A stretch of 64,000 bases of DNA from RHKX01 sp963839535 (GCA_963839535.1 CAWIVF010000007.1:14728-78727); one strand, 5' to 3'. Numbered from the stretch's first letter, positions 8,831-18,308 are shown. Program-made: numbers and translations. Notes: a model not told the origin generated them from the sequence alone.

Positions 8831-9527
8831 TTCAGGCGCAGAAAAGAGCAGCACCGGCGGCGAGACCCCGCCCGATGCCCTTCCCGAGATGAAGCCGGTC
8901 GGCTCCTTCGAGGGAGAGTCGATGACCCGTCGCAAGGTCTTCGCCGTCGGCGGGCAGGCGGTCGGCGGTCTGGCGGGCGCGGCGATCATCCTGCCGGCCA
9001 TCGGATTCGCCTTCGCGCCGATCTTCGACAGGCCGGAGGAGGACTGGCAGGAGGTCGGCAGCACGTCCGACTTCACGCCCGACACCTACCGGGCGCGCGT
9101 GATCACGATCGTCGAGGGGATCGGCGAGGCCGGCAAGACCACCGTCTACGTCCGCCGCGGCAGCCCCGAGCTGCTCAAGAACGAGGAGACGGGCGAGTAC
9201 GAGAGCGCCGACGAGTACATCGCGATCTCCACCCGCTGCGCCCACCTGGGCTGCCCCGTCCGCTTCGTCCAGGCCGCCGGCAACTTCATCTGCCCCTGCC
9301 ACGGCGGCGTCTACGGCTTCTCCGGCGAGGTCATCGGCGGCCCGCCGGTCCGCCCGCTCGATCAGTTCCAGACCCGCGTCGTCGGCGACAAGGTCGAGAT
9401 CGGCCCCCGCTTCAGCGTCACCTCCAAGCTCGAGCCGGTGCGCGCCCGCGATCCCGGTGAGTTCACCGGAGGCATCTGGGAATATCTGTACCCGCCCCGT
9501 CCGACCACCGCACCGGCGCCTGAGTAG
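8823..9527 (+). CDS. qcrA: Rieske iron-sulfur subunit of menaquinol-cytochrome c reductase
   Basis: Carries the [2Fe-2S] cluster that takes electrons from menaquinol. The N-terminal anchor is preceded by a twin-arginine-like MTRRKVFAVGG (about residues 38-48), which fits Tat export of a Rieske protein. The cluster ligands are CAHLGC (from about residue 139) and CPCHGG (from about 157), with the usual GGPPVRPLDQF strand after them. The TTG start at 8823 is chosen because it overlaps the previous gene. qcrB follows after 6 bases. Confidence 0.93.
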   Translation: MADSGAEKSSTGGETPPDALPEMKPVGSFEGESMTRRKVFAVGGQAVGGLAGAAIILPAIGFAFAPIFDRPEEDWQEVGSTSDFTPDTYRARVITIVEGIGEAGKTTVYVRRGSPELLKNEETGEYESADEYIAISTRCAHLGCPVRFVQAAGNFICPCHGGVYGFSGEVIGGPPVRPLDQFQTRVVGDKVEIGPRFSVTSKLEPVRARDPGEFTGGIWEYLYPPRPTTAPAPE

Positions 9528-9533
9528 GGACCG

Positions 9534-10481
9534 ATGAGCCGATTCGCGAAGCTGCTGCCGCCGCCGATGCGGCGCCCGCCGAAGCCCGGTCATGCCGCCA
9601 ACGGCAACGGCCACAAGGGCAACGGCGCCACCGCGCTCGAGGACGGCGCCGTCGTCGGCGCCCCGGGCAACGGCAACGGGTCACGCACCGATGACGCCGG
9701 CGCGCGCGTCGTCGACAAGGCGAAGGAGGCCCCGGCGGATCTCGTCGGCTGGGTCGACGAGCGGATGGGGGGCGCCAGCTTCCTCACCGCGATGCTCCTG
9801 CGCAAGGTCCCGAAGGGGACCAACTGGTTCTACACGCTGGGCTCGGCGACGATGTTCGCGTTCGTCGTCCAGGCGCTGACCGGCGTCTTCCTGGCGATGT
9901 ACTACACGCCGTCGCCGGTCGAGGCCTACAGCTCGATCACCCACCTCACCAACGAGGTGTTCCTCGGCGAGTTCGTCCGCGGGATGCACAAGTGGGGCGC
10001 CTCGGTGATGGTGATCCTGGTCTTCGTCCACATGGCGCGGACCTTCTTCTTCGGCGCCTACAAGTACCCGCGCGAGCTCAACTGGGTGATCGGCGTCGTC
10101 CTGCTGATCCTGACGATGGTCATGGGCTTCACCGGCTACCTGCTGCCCTTCGACCAGCGCTCCTACTGGGCGACGATCGTCGGCGTCAACATCAACGGCA
10201 CCGGCCCGATCGTCGGTCCCTACCTCTCCGACTTCCTTCGCGCCGGCCCCGAGTTCGGCGCGACCACGCTGCAGCGCTTCTACGCGATCCACATGCTGCT
10301 CGTGCCCGGCTTGATCATCGCGATGATCGGCGCGCACCTCTACCTCGTCGTCAAGCTCGGCACGACCGCGCCCCCGTGGCTGCGGGCCGACCGCAAGCCG
10401 AAGGACGCCCGCGCCGAGCGGGTCGAGGCGGTCCGCGCCTCCGACGGCGACGAGACCAACGGATCGAACGGACACCTCTAG
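9534..10481 (+). CDS. qcrB: Cytochrome b subunit (b6-type, four helices)
   Basis: 315 aa. A polar Gly/Asn-rich N-terminal extension of about 85 residues is followed by a cytochrome b6-type core. Haem-ligand histidines lie in GMHKWGASVMVILVFVHMAR and YAIHMLLVPGLIIAMIGAHL, and the Qo/Qi-side segments GFTGYLLPFDQRSYWA and VKLGTTAPPW are recognisable. It carries only the N-terminal half of a full cytochrome b; the subunit IV half is in the next gene, as in Bacillus-type complexes. Located in the cytoplasmic membrane, it passes electrons across two b haems. Confidence 0.93.
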   Translation: MSRFAKLLPPPMRRPPKPGHAANGNGHKGNGATALEDGAVVGAPGNGNGSRTDDAGARVVDKAKEAPADLVGWVDERMGGASFLTAMLLRKVPKGTNWFYTLGSATMFAFVVQALTGVFLAMYYTPSPVEAYSSITHLTNEVFLGEFVRGMHKWGASVMVILVFVHMARTFFFGAYKYPRELNWVIGVVLLILTMVMGFTGYLLPFDQRSYWATIVGVNINGTGPIVGPYLSDFLRAGPEFGATTLQRFYAIHMLLVPGLIIAMIGAHLYLVVKLGTTAPPWLRADRKPKDARAERVEAVRASDGDETNGSNGHL

Positions 10482-10484
10482 GCC

Positions 10485-11414
10485 ATGAATCGCCAGGAGA
10501 AGGAGCAGTACCTCCGCGAGTACGAGGTGATGAAGAAGAAGGGCAAGCCCTTCTTCCCGTACGCGATCATGAAGGACTCGGTGATGGCGCTGATCGTCGT
10601 CGTCGTGATCATCGTGATGGCGCTCTGGCTCGGTGCCGAGCAGGGTCCGAAGGCCGACCCGACGACCACCACCTACGTGCCGCGGCCCGAGTGGTACTTC
10701 TTCTTCCTGTTCGAGGTCCTGCGCGTGATCAAGCCGCCGGAGCTGGTCCCGATCGCGACGATCGGCATCCCGACGATCTGCATGGTCCTGCTGCTCCTGC
10801 TGCCGTTCTACGATCGCAATCCCGAGCGCAACCCCCTGAAGAGGCCGATCGCCACGACCGCCGGCATCCTCACGATCATCTCCATGGCCTTCCTCACCTT
10901 CCTCGGCGCCGAGGCGGGCTCGCCGACGCAGATCGACATCGATGTCGCCCCCGAGTACGAGGCCGGCAAGCTCGTCGCCGCGCAGTCCGGCTGCCTCGCC
11001 TGCCACCAGTTCGAGCACAACGGCAACGCCGGCCCCGGTCCCGAGCTGACCGAGATCGGCGCCCGCCTGCCCGCGCCCGCGATCGCCCGCTCGCTCGAGA
11101 TCGGCCCGGGGATCATGCCCTCCTACGCCGGCCTGAAGGACGCCGATCCGGAGAAGTTCCAGGACCTCGTCCTCTTCATGGCCTCGCTGACCGGCGAGAT
11201 CGAGGGCGAGGGCTCCGAGAGCGAGATCGGCGCGAGCTCCGACGGCTCCGGCGTCGATGACAGCGTCGAGGATCCGACCGAGGCCGCCGCCGAGCCCACG
11301 GGCTCCGGCGCAGCCGATGAGAGCAAGGATCCTGACGGCGATGTCGAGAGCGCCGGCAAGTCCGGCAACTCCGGGCCCACCCAGGACGCGAACTCCGGCT
11401 CGTCCGGCGGTTAG
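10485..11414 (+). CDS. qcrC: Subunit IV-cytochrome c fusion of the bc complex
   Basis: The N-terminal half has three membrane helices and the subunit IV motif VPRPEWYFFFLFEVLRVIKP. The C-terminal half is a cytochrome c domain with one CLACH haem-binding site (about residue 169) and a candidate axial Met in GPGIMPSYAGL. A Ser/Gly/Asp-rich disordered tail of about 90 residues ends the protein. The fusion keeps the electron acceptor haem on the complex, as in Bacillus QcrC. Start ATG 10485, 4 bases after qcrB. Confidence 0.92.
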   Translation: MNRQEKEQYLREYEVMKKKGKPFFPYAIMKDSVMALIVVVVIIVMALWLGAEQGPKADPTTTTYVPRPEWYFFFLFEVLRVIKPPELVPIATIGIPTICMVLLLLLPFYDRNPERNPLKRPIATTAGILTIISMAFLTFLGAEAGSPTQIDIDVAPEYEAGKLVAAQSGCLACHQFEHNGNAGPGPELTEIGARLPAPAIARSLEIGPGIMPSYAGLKDADPEKFQDLVLFMASLTGEIEGEGSESEIGASSDGSGVDDSVEDPTEAAAEPTGSGAADESKDPDGDVESAGKSGNSGPTQDANSGSSGG

Positions 11415-11479
11415 CGGAGCGCCGGCGATGGTCGGCCACCCGCTCGCCCGCATGCCGGACCGACCGGGGGAGGTAATCG

Positions 11480-12235
11480 ATGACGCCAACTGAGGCCAAG
11501 CCCTCGCGCGACTCGGAGCAGTTCGCCTCCGAGGTCCGCGGCATGTTCGACCGGATCGCCGGCGTCTACGACCCGCTCAACTCGGCGATGACCGCCGGCC
11601 TGCACCACCGCTGGCGCGCCCGCGCTGTCGACGCCGCCGCGGTCGGCCCCGGCGACTCCGCGCTCGACGTCTGCTGCGGCACGGGCGACCTGACGCTCGA
11701 GCTCGCTCGCCGGATCGGCTCCTCCGGCCGCGTGGTCGGCTCCGACTTCTCCGAGCGGATGCTCGACCTGGCCCGCAAGAAGGAGCCGGGGCCCGGGGCC
11801 GCCTCGACCAGGTTCGAGTGGGCCGACGCGCTCGAGCTCGCCTACGACGACGACACCTTCGACGCGGTCACCGTCGGCTTCGGCGTCCGCAACCTCGCCG
11901 ACCTGCCGCGGGGCATCCGCGAGATGACCCGCGTGCTCAAGCCCGGCGGCCGCCTGGTCATCCTCGAGATCACCCAGCCGACCCGGCCGCCGCTCTCGAC
12001 GTTCTTCTCGATCTGGTTCGACCGGATCGTGCCGGTGCTCGGCACCCTCGCCGGCGACAGCGCCGCCTACAACTACCTGCCCGAGTCGGTCAAGCGCTTC
12101 CCGCCGCCGGAGGGGCTGGCGGAGATCATGGACGGCGCCGGCCTCGAGGAGATCCGCTGGACGATCCTGGCCGGCGGGATCATCGCGATCCACTCCGGCC
12201 GCCGGCCCGACCCCGCTCGATCATCGGGGCCGTGA
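11480..12235 (+). CDS. menG: Demethylmenaquinone methyltransferase
   Basis: SAM-dependent C-methylation, the last step of menaquinone synthesis. The Rossmann motif I is LDVCCGTGDLTLEL, and family signatures are FDRIAGVYDPLNSAMT near the N-terminus and YNYLPESVKRFPPPEGL near the C-terminus. 251 aa, a normal length. GGGGGAGG lies 8 bases before the ATG. The stop overlaps the next gene. Its position behind the menaquinol-oxidising complex makes menaquinone the likely quinone of this organism. Confidence 0.93.
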   Translation: MTPTEAKPSRDSEQFASEVRGMFDRIAGVYDPLNSAMTAGLHHRWRARAVDAAAVGPGDSALDVCCGTGDLTLELARRIGSSGRVVGSDFSERMLDLARKKEPGPGAASTRFEWADALELAYDDDTFDAVTVGFGVRNLADLPRGIREMTRVLKPGGRLVILEITQPTRPPLSTFFSIWFDRIVPVLGTLAGDSAAYNYLPESVKRFPPPEGLAEIMDGAGLEEIRWTILAGGIIAIHSGRRPDPARSSGP

Positions 12236-13245
12236 TGCGGCGCTCGGCACCCGAGCCCGTCACCGAGGTGATCGACCTGGCCTCCGCCTGGCTGCCGGGA
12301 CGGATGGCCGAGGTCGAGCGGCGCCTCGGTGAGCTCGTCCAGGGATGGGGACCCGAGCTCGGCTCCGACGCCAGCGAGACCCTCGCCGCGGGCGGCAAGC
12401 GGATGCGGCCGCTGCTCGTCCTGCTCTGCGCCGGTCCCGGCGCCGAGCTTCCGGCGATCCGCGCCGCGACGGCGATCGAGCTCGTCCACATGGCGACCCT
12501 CGTCCATGACGACGTGCTCGACTCGGCGCCCCTGCGTCGCGGCCTGCCGACGGTGGTGGCGAGCTCCGGCCGCGACCGTGCGGTGGCCACCGGCGACCTG
12601 CTGTTCTCGCGCGCCTTCGCCGTCCTCTGCGGCGAGTCCGAGGACGGCGAGCCGACGGGCGAGGACGCCGCTCACGCCGGTCGCCAGATCGAGCTGCTGG
12701 CCGGCGCCTCGGTCGCCCTGGCCCGCGGCGAGCTCGCCCAGCGCCGCGACGCCTTCGACACCTCCGTGACGCCCGACCGCTACATGGACCGCTGCCGGCT
12801 GAAGACGGCGGCGCTGTTCGAGTGCGCCTGCGTGATCGGCGCCGAGCGCCCGCCCGCCGAGCACGCCGCGCTGACCCGCTTCGGCTGCGAGATCGGCCTC
12901 GCCTTCCAGCTCCTGGATGATGTTCTCGATGTCCTTGGGCCGGCTGAGCGCACCGGCAAGGCGCGCGGCACCGACCTGCTCGACGGCACCGTGACGCTGC
13001 CGTTCATCCTCGCCCGCGATCGCGATCCCAGCCTGGCCGAGGTCGACCTGCGCTCGCTGGACCCGGCGAGCGCCGAGTCGGTCTGCGACCGGATCGCCGC
13101 GACCGGCGCCCCGGCCGAGGTCCGCGCCGACGCCCGCGACCGCGTGGCGGCGGCGAAGGCCGAGCTCCGCGAGTCCGGGGTCAAGGGCTCGGAGCTGGAG
13201 CTCCTGGAGCTGGTGGCCGACGGAGTGGTCGACCGCTACTCGTAG
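12235..13245 (+). CDS. Trans-polyprenyl diphosphate synthase (menaquinone side chain)
   Basis: Elongates allylic diphosphates with isopentenyl diphosphate. GGKRMRPLLVLL, the first Asp-rich motif DDVLD in MATLVHDDVLDSAPLRRG and the second in FQLLDDVLDVLG mark a catalytic trans-prenyl synthase. Both motifs are intact; the product length cannot be read from sequence. Start ATG 12235 overlaps the menG stop. The menG-prenyl synthase order is the one seen around Bacillus hepT. Confidence 0.9.
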   Translation: MRRSAPEPVTEVIDLASAWLPGRMAEVERRLGELVQGWGPELGSDASETLAAGGKRMRPLLVLLCAGPGAELPAIRAATAIELVHMATLVHDDVLDSAPLRRGLPTVVASSGRDRAVATGDLLFSRAFAVLCGESEDGEPTGEDAAHAGRQIELLAGASVALARGELAQRRDAFDTSVTPDRYMDRCRLKTAALFECACVIGAERPPAEHAALTRFGCEIGLAFQLLDDVLDVLGPAERTGKARGTDLLDGTVTLPFILARDRDPSLAEVDLRSLDPASAESVCDRIAATGAPAEVRADARDRVAAAKAELRESGVKGSELELLELVADGVVDRYS

Positions 13246-13273
13246 GCGTTGCCCCAGGCTGCGCTCACTGGCA

Positions 13274-13300
13274 GATAACTGCGCTGGGGCGACAGTTATC
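13274..13300. other. Inverted repeat after the prenyl synthase gene
   Basis: GATAACTG and CAGTTATC, a perfect 8-bp dyad with an 11-base loop, nested beside CCCCAG/CTGGGG arms. It lies in the 164-base gap between two convergent genes and may be a terminator. Confidence 0.45.
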
Positions 13301-13409
13301 GACCATCGAGCTCCTCGCGAGGCCCGCCTCCTCCCTCATCAGCCCTAACCGGGCCTCGAACTTGGGCGAGCAGCCGGGCGCGAACGCGCCCAATCCCCCC
13401 GGCTAGCGC

Positions 13410-13784
13410 CTAGAAGTCTTCGGGCGTGATCAGGTCGCGCTCGAGCGCGTTCGTGAACGTCGCCAGCTCGTCCTCCATGTTGGAGCGCTGGAGGAGGCGA
13501 AGATCGTCGAGGAGGCATTCGGTGCCGGCGTCGAGGATCGCGTCGAAGCGGTCGAGGACGTCCTGCTCGTAGAGGCCGGCCCGCTCCCAGTTGCACTCGG
13601 GGCAGCGCAGCTCGACGCGCCAATGCCGCATGTCCACCGGCGCCCAGTCGAGCGGGTAGACGAGGCCGGAGGCGCAATCGGGGCAGATGTGCAGGTCGTC
13701 GGGGGACCGAAGATCCGGCACGGCCTCGAAGGCCTGGCGCAGCCCGGGGGAGGGCTGATCGATGGGGTGGTCGCTCTGGGACAT
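13410..13784 (-). CDS. Hypothetical zinc-ribbon protein
   Basis: About 124 aa. Two CxxC pairs (ICPDCASG and LRCPECNW, about 28 residues apart) suggest a single zinc ribbon, followed by an acidic helical C-terminus rich in Asp/Glu/Leu. The ATG at 13784 is preferred to an upstream in-frame start because the extra residues are low-complexity. It has no signal peptide and is divergent from dcd. No family recognised. Confidence 0.72.
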   Translation of the reverse strand: MSQSDHPIDQPSPGLRQAFEAVPDLRSPDDLHICPDCASGLVYPLDWAPVDMRHWRVELRCPECNWERAGLYEQDVLDRFDAILDAGTECLLDDLRLLQRSNMEDELATFTNALERDLITPEDF

Positions 13785-13842
13785 ATTCGGTCTGGTTGCC
13801 GTATCGGGCGTGGGGACGGGCGCGTGAGGCCAGCCGCACGGC

Positions 13843-13860
13843 CGTGGACGCTTGTCCACG
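13843..13860. promoter_or_regulatory. Perfect dyad between divergent genes
   Basis: CGTGGAC-GCTT-GTCCACG, midway between the zinc-ribbon gene and dcd. It could be an operator or an RNA hairpin in either leader. Confidence 0.35.
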
Positions 13861-13906
13861 ACGCCTGAGGTGCCCGACCCGGGCCCATCCACGCACGACG
13901 GCCGAC

Positions 13907-13912
13907 TAGACT
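13907..13912 (+). promoter_or_regulatory. -10-like box of dcd (leaderless type)
   Basis: TAGACT, the same hexamer as before hemB and the sugar dehydrogenase, 9 bases before the ATG at 13922. Confidence 0.5.
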
Positions 13913-13921
13913 GCCGCCGCG

Positions 13922-14488
13922 ATGGTGCTCAGCGACCGCACGATCCGGGCCGAGATCGACGCCGGCAGGATCGCCTTCGACCCCTTCGATCCGGCCTTGA
14001 TCCAGCCGTCGAGCGTCGACGTCCGGGTCGACCGCCAGTTCCGCGTCTTCCACAACGGCCGCCACCCCTATATAGACGTGAAGCGCGAGATGGAGGACCT
14101 GACCGAGCTGGTCGAGGTCCCCGGCGACGAGCCGTTCATCCTCCACCCGGGCGAGTTCGTGCTCGGCCAGACGCTCGAGCGCGTCAAGCTCCCCAACGAC
14201 ATGGTCGCCCGCCTGGAGGGCAAGAGCAGCCTCGGCCGCCTCGGCCTGCTGATCCACTCCACCGCCGGGTTCGTCGACGCCGGCTTCGAGGGCAACCTGA
14301 CCCTCGAGCTCTCGAACGTCGCCAACCTCCCGATCACGATCTACCACGGGATGCCGATCGGCCAGATCTCCTTCATGCGGATGGACGGCCCGGTCGAGCA
14401 CGCCTACGGGTCGCGCGAGACCGGCAGCAAGTACCAGGGCCAGGGCGAGCCCACCGCCAGCCGCTACTACCTCAACTTCGAGAAGTAA
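13922..14488 (+). CDS. dcd: dCTP deaminase, probably dUMP-forming
   Basis: 188 aa. LEGKSSLGRLGLLIHSTAGF is the active-site segment, with the catalytic Glu in GFEGNLTLELSN. PSSVDVRVDRQFRVF and GSKYQGQGEPTASRYYLNF flank it. The sequence resembles the mycobacterial enzyme, which both deaminates dCTP and hydrolyses the product to dUMP; the bifunctional activity is inferred from that likeness. Intact, start ATG 13922. Confidence 0.93.
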   Translation: MVLSDRTIRAEIDAGRIAFDPFDPALIQPSSVDVRVDRQFRVFHNGRHPYIDVKREMEDLTELVEVPGDEPFILHPGEFVLGQTLERVKLPNDMVARLEGKSSLGRLGLLIHSTAGFVDAGFEGNLTLELSNVANLPITIYHGMPIGQISFMRMDGPVEHAYGSRETGSKYQGQGEPTASRYYLNFEK

Positions 14489-14613
14489 GAAACCCGCGAG
14501 TATGGGTCGGGTAACCGATCCGATCGGCTACAGTCGGTGTTCGGCGAAGTGGGGACCTCGCCGTTCCATGCATCACGCGGCTCTCGCAAGCCGCAACCGA
14601 CTTAGGAGAGTTG

Positions 14614-16042
14614 ATGAACCTTCGCCTCGCCGTCCGCCTCGCAGCCGCCATGCTCGTGGCCGCGCTGTTCGTCGTTCCCGCCCAGGCCTCCGCGGCCAAG
14701 GGCAAGGACAAGCCGCTGATCGTGTGTAAGCACGGCTGCAAGTACAAGACGATCCAGAAGGCGGTCGACAAGGCGGAGAAGGGCGACAAGATCGCCGTCC
14801 TCGAGGGCAAGTACGTCGAGGGCGTCATCGTCGAGGGTCACAAGAAGGACAACCTGACGATCCAGGGGATGAAGCAGAAGAAGAACGGCAAGCTCAAGAA
14901 GGCGAAGCCGAAGAAGGTCATCCTCGAGGGCAAGAACGCCAAGACCCCGGACGGCAGCACCGCCAACAACGGCATCGAGGGCATCGGCGTCAGGGGCCTC
15001 GCGGTCAAGAACATGTGGGTCCGCAACTTCAACGCCAACGGCGTCTTCGTCCATGACGGGGACATCGAGACCCCGAGCAGGACAACGGCAAGCTTCGACT
15101 GCAAGGACTACCTCTTCAAGAACACGATCACCTCGTTCAACAAGCGCCTACGGGCTCTTCGCGTTCGGCTGCGTCGGCGGGCGGATGACGAAGTCGGAGG
15201 GCTACGGCCACGGCGACTCGGCGTTCTACGTCGGCGCCAGCCCGCCCCAGAACAACCCGAAGACGACCCGCCTCGACCACCTCGAGAGCTACGAGAACGT
15301 GCTCGGCTTCTCCGGGACGAACGCTCGCTACCTCGTGATCGAGAAGTCGAACTTCTACAACAACGGCGTCGGCGTGGTTCCGAACACGCTCGACTCCGAG
15401 CCGTTCGAGCCGGCCGCCGACTCGGTGATCCGGAACAACAACATCTTCTGGAACAACTTCAACTACTTCCTGCCGAACTCGCGGGTCAAGACCGTCTCCG
15501 AACGGCCTCGGCGAGCTCGGCGGGGCAGACGATCCAGTACCCGACCGGGGTGGGCATCGTCCTGCTCGGCACCGACAGCTGGGTGATCGAGGACAACAAC
15601 ATCTTCGGCAACTTCATGTGGGGCTCGGCGGTCGTCGCGGACCCGCAGAACGAGGGGGACGATGCGATCCCGTTCGACAACCAGTTCCTCAACAACCAGG
15701 AACGGGAGGAGCGGCACGGACACGAACGCCGTCGACTTCTTCAACGTGGGCGCCGGCACGGGCAACTGCTTCGAGGGCAACGTGAGCAGCACGTTCGACC
15801 CGAGCCCGATCCGCCACCACCGCGCTGCTCTACCCGCCGTGCCCGGCGACGAACGAGCCGAACCCGAACGGGCAGACCGGCGACAGCATCGGGAACGATC
15901 GAGCAGTTCGTCGAGCTGTTCGACTACGTCGACGACGGACCCGCCCGAGAATCAGGAGTGCTCGTGGACGAAGCACCCGCATCCTGACTTCAAGGACTAC
16001 GAGCCGCTGGTCGTCACCCCCGGTCCGGACTGCGGCGCGTGA
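14614..16042 (+). CDS. Exported parallel beta-helix protein, several indels
   Basis: A clear signal peptide (LAVRLAAAMLVAALFVVPAQASA) is followed by YKTIQKAVDKAEKGDKIAVLEGKYVEGVIV, typical of right-handed beta-helix (NosD/pectate-lyase-like) surface proteins, then many N-rich rungs such as NNNIFWNNFNYF and DNNIFGNFMWG. The frame is broken by at least five single-base shifts (about 15080, 15145, 15500, 15700, 15825 and 15890). The intended C-terminus is FKDYEPLVVTPGPDCGA, ending with the stop at 16040-16042. AGGAGAG precedes the start. It leads a run of copper proteins, which hints at an extracellular role with them. Confidence 0.72.
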
Positions 16043-16462
16043 AGCGCGCAGCAGCACATCGCCGCGGTCCTGATTGCCGGGGCCGCGGTTCCGGCAGCGA
16101 GCGCAGGGACGGATTCGGTCGACCGCGCCGCGACGACCGAGCGGGTCAAGGTCGTCGACGACTACTTCACGCCGATCAACCTGAAGATCAGGAAGAACGA
16201 CCGGGTCAAGTACGTCTGGTCCGACGACAACATCGAACATCCACAACGTGACGATGGCCGAAGGGCCCGAAGGGCGTCAAGCGCGGTTGCCCGAAGAAGG
16301 GCCCGGATGCCTACTCGCCCCTGATCAGCATCTGCAACAAGTCGGCATCGGGCCGGTCGGAGATCAAGTTCAAGAAGAAGTTCGACGTCAAGGGCACCTA
16401 CGACTTCGTCTGCACGATCCACCCGGACGTCATGGTCGATGACCGTCCGGGTCGGCAGATAG
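16039..16462 (+). CDS. Exported cupredoxin (plastocyanin/azurin-like)
   Basis: GTG start overlapping the previous stop (GTGA). After a signal peptide (HIAAVLIAGAAVPAASAG) comes VKVVDDYFTPINLKIRKNDRV and a blue-copper fold. Ligands visible are the His in IHNVTM and Cys, His and Met in CTIHPDVM. Single-base shifts near 16060, 16225 and 16435 interrupt the frame; the reading that keeps the fold ends at TAG 16460-16462. Likely an electron carrier for the multicopper oxidase that starts 10 bases later. Confidence 0.75.
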
Positions 16463-16472
16463 CCGGAGGGCG

Positions 16473-17538
16473 GTGAGGGCCCTGGACCTGGGCTCCGCAG
16501 ACCGGCGTGCAGTTCCTCTCGGCGACGGGTGGGCTCTTCCTCTGCACGCTCGCGGGCAAGGAGGTCTTCCTCGATCGCGGCGAGGCCGACGTCGAGGGCC
16601 TCGCCTCCGGGCTGGAGGTCCCGCCGAAGGTTGCGGCCGCGCAGCAGGAGGCGGCGCTCGGATCGGCGCCCGCGCAGACGGTGCTCGCTCAGGCGAGCTC
16701 CGGCCGCCGTGAGTACTGGATCAGGGCGGAGGCCGTGAAGTGGAACATCGTCCCCCGCGGGCGCGACGAGATGATGGGCAAGAAGGTCCGGGGGAAGACC
16801 AAGTTCACCGCCTACGCCTACCGCGCCTACACGCCCGGCTTCGGCGAGCCGCTGGGCCCGGCGACGATCCCCGGGCCGCTGATCGAGGCCAACGTCGGCG
16901 ACACGATCACCGTCCACTTCCAGAACATGCTGAAGACCCCGGTGACGATCCACCCGCACGGGGTCCAGTACTCGAACGACATGGACGGCTCCTACAAGGG
17001 CAAGTACACCGACCCCGGGGGCTTCGTCCAGAAGAAGGCGACCGTGGACTACGTCTGGGAGGCGATTCCCGAGAGCAAGGGCGCCTGGATGTACCACGAC
17101 CACGGGCCGATGGACCCGCTGCCGCTCTTCAAGGGCCTGTTCGGCTCGATCATCATCCGCGACCCCTCCGAGCCGCAGCCGGACCGCGATCACTTCGTCG
17201 CCTTCCACTCGTTCCAGCCGGTGGCGACGGGCCTCGATCGCCCCTTCTACTGCATCAACGGGCGCGCCTACGCGGGCAACACGCCGACCCTGCGGGCGAA
17301 GGTCGGCGAGGACGTCGCCTTCCACGTCTACTCGCTCGACGACGCCTTCCACACGTTCCACATCCACGGCCACCGCTGGAAGGACCCCGCCGGCAGGGTG
17401 ATCGACAACTTCACGACGGGCCCCGGCGACCTCATCACCGCGCGCTTCATCGAGGACAACCCCGGACGCTGGTTCTACCACTGCCACGTCTTCTCCCACC
17501 TGCACGAAGGGATGAACGGGTGGTACCTCGTCGAGTAG
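16473..17538 (+). CDS. Two-domain multicopper oxidase (small-laccase type)
   Basis: All four copper-binding segments are present: HPHG and YHDHG in domain 1, HTFHIHGH and HCHVFSHLHEGM in domain 2. The type 1 Cys occurs only in domain 2, as in Streptomyces small laccase, not in domain 1 as in copper nitrite reductase. The open frame begins at GTG 16507, but a one-base shift just upstream would link it to GTG 16473 and give DRRA followed by FLSATGGLFLCTLAG, a plausible Tat signal. The substrate is unknown: phenols, metal ions or cuprous copper are all possible. Its end overlaps the next cupredoxin gene. Confidence 0.87.
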
Positions 17539-18260
17539 CCCGGCGGGCCTCGGTCGCGGCCCTGGCGGCGCTCCTGCTGCTCGCCCTCCTGCCCGCGCTC
17601 GGCAGCGCCGCGAACCGGCGGGTGGCGATCAGCGACTACAGCTGGTCCGACGATGCGATCCAGCTCGATCTCGGCGAGCACGTCACCTGGTACTGGACCG
17701 GTCCCGACACCCTGCACTCGGTCACCGGCGACTCACCCAACGCCGTCGGCCTCGACTCCGATCCCGGCAGCAGCAACCCCAACCACAAGATCGGGGACAG
17801 CTTCGCGCTCGAGTTCGACCAGCCCGGCACCTACGCCTTCCGCTGCAAGCTGCACTCCCTCGTCAGGGGCACGGTCACGGTCTCGTCGAATCCGGGCGAT
17901 CCCGTCAGCGAGCCGGATCCCATCCCCAAGAGCACCGTCGATCTGCGGGCACCGCGGATCACCGACGTGAGCCTGGCGGCACGCCGCTTCGGGCGCCGCG
18001 GCACGAACCTCCGCTTCGGGGTCGGCGAGACCGCGCGGCTGTCGGCCGACTACTACCGCTACGACGCCTCGGACCGCAGGCACTTCGCCGGCTACTCCGA
18101 TTGGCCGGCCCACACCGGCATGAACGGGGTCCGGCTCGCCGAGAAGCGCAAGCACTTCAACCCGCGGCCGGGGAGCTACCTGGCCGTGCTGACGGCCACC
18201 GACGAGGCGAAGAACGTCTCCGAGCCGCGGCGCGTCACCTTCCACATCCGCCGCCGCTGA
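17520..18260 (+). CDS. Exported cupredoxin with extra C-terminal domain
   Basis: GTG 17520 gives RRVARRASVAALAALLLLAL, a signal peptide, inside the end of the oxidase gene. Domain 1 (about residues 35-125) is cupredoxin-like, with His in LHSVTGDSPNAVG and Cys/His in CKLHSLVRGTV. The methionine expected after the Cys-His is absent, so the site is three-coordinate, non-blue or not functional. A C-terminal domain of about 110 residues (ITDVSLAARRFGRRGTNLRF...) resembles the immunoglobulin-like modules seen on actinobacterial exported proteins. Intact. Confidence 0.8.
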   Translation: MVPRRVARRASVAALAALLLLALLPALGSAANRRVAISDYSWSDDAIQLDLGEHVTWYWTGPDTLHSVTGDSPNAVGLDSDPGSSNPNHKIGDSFALEFDQPGTYAFRCKLHSLVRGTVTVSSNPGDPVSEPDPIPKSTVDLRAPRITDVSLAARRFGRRGTNLRFGVGETARLSADYYRYDASDRRHFAGYSDWPAHTGMNGVRLAEKRKHFNPRPGSYLAVLTATDEAKNVSEPRRVTFHIRRR

Positions 18261-18296
18261 CCGCCGGCACCGGCGGGCCCGGCACGAGCCCGCCGC

Positions 18297-18302
18297 TACC
18301 AT
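18297..18302 (+). promoter_or_regulatory. -10-like box of tatA copy 2
   Basis: TACCAT with 6 bases to the ATG at 18309. Confidence 0.42.
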
Positions 18303-18308
18303 TGCCCC

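Noticed and set aside
9681..11489. Long minus-strand open frame (about 600 codons) antisense to qcrB and qcrC
   Set aside because: Low-complexity Arg/Glu/Gly/Asp composition typical of the antisense of GC-rich genes, no ribosome binding site, and the plus strand has clearly conserved proteins.
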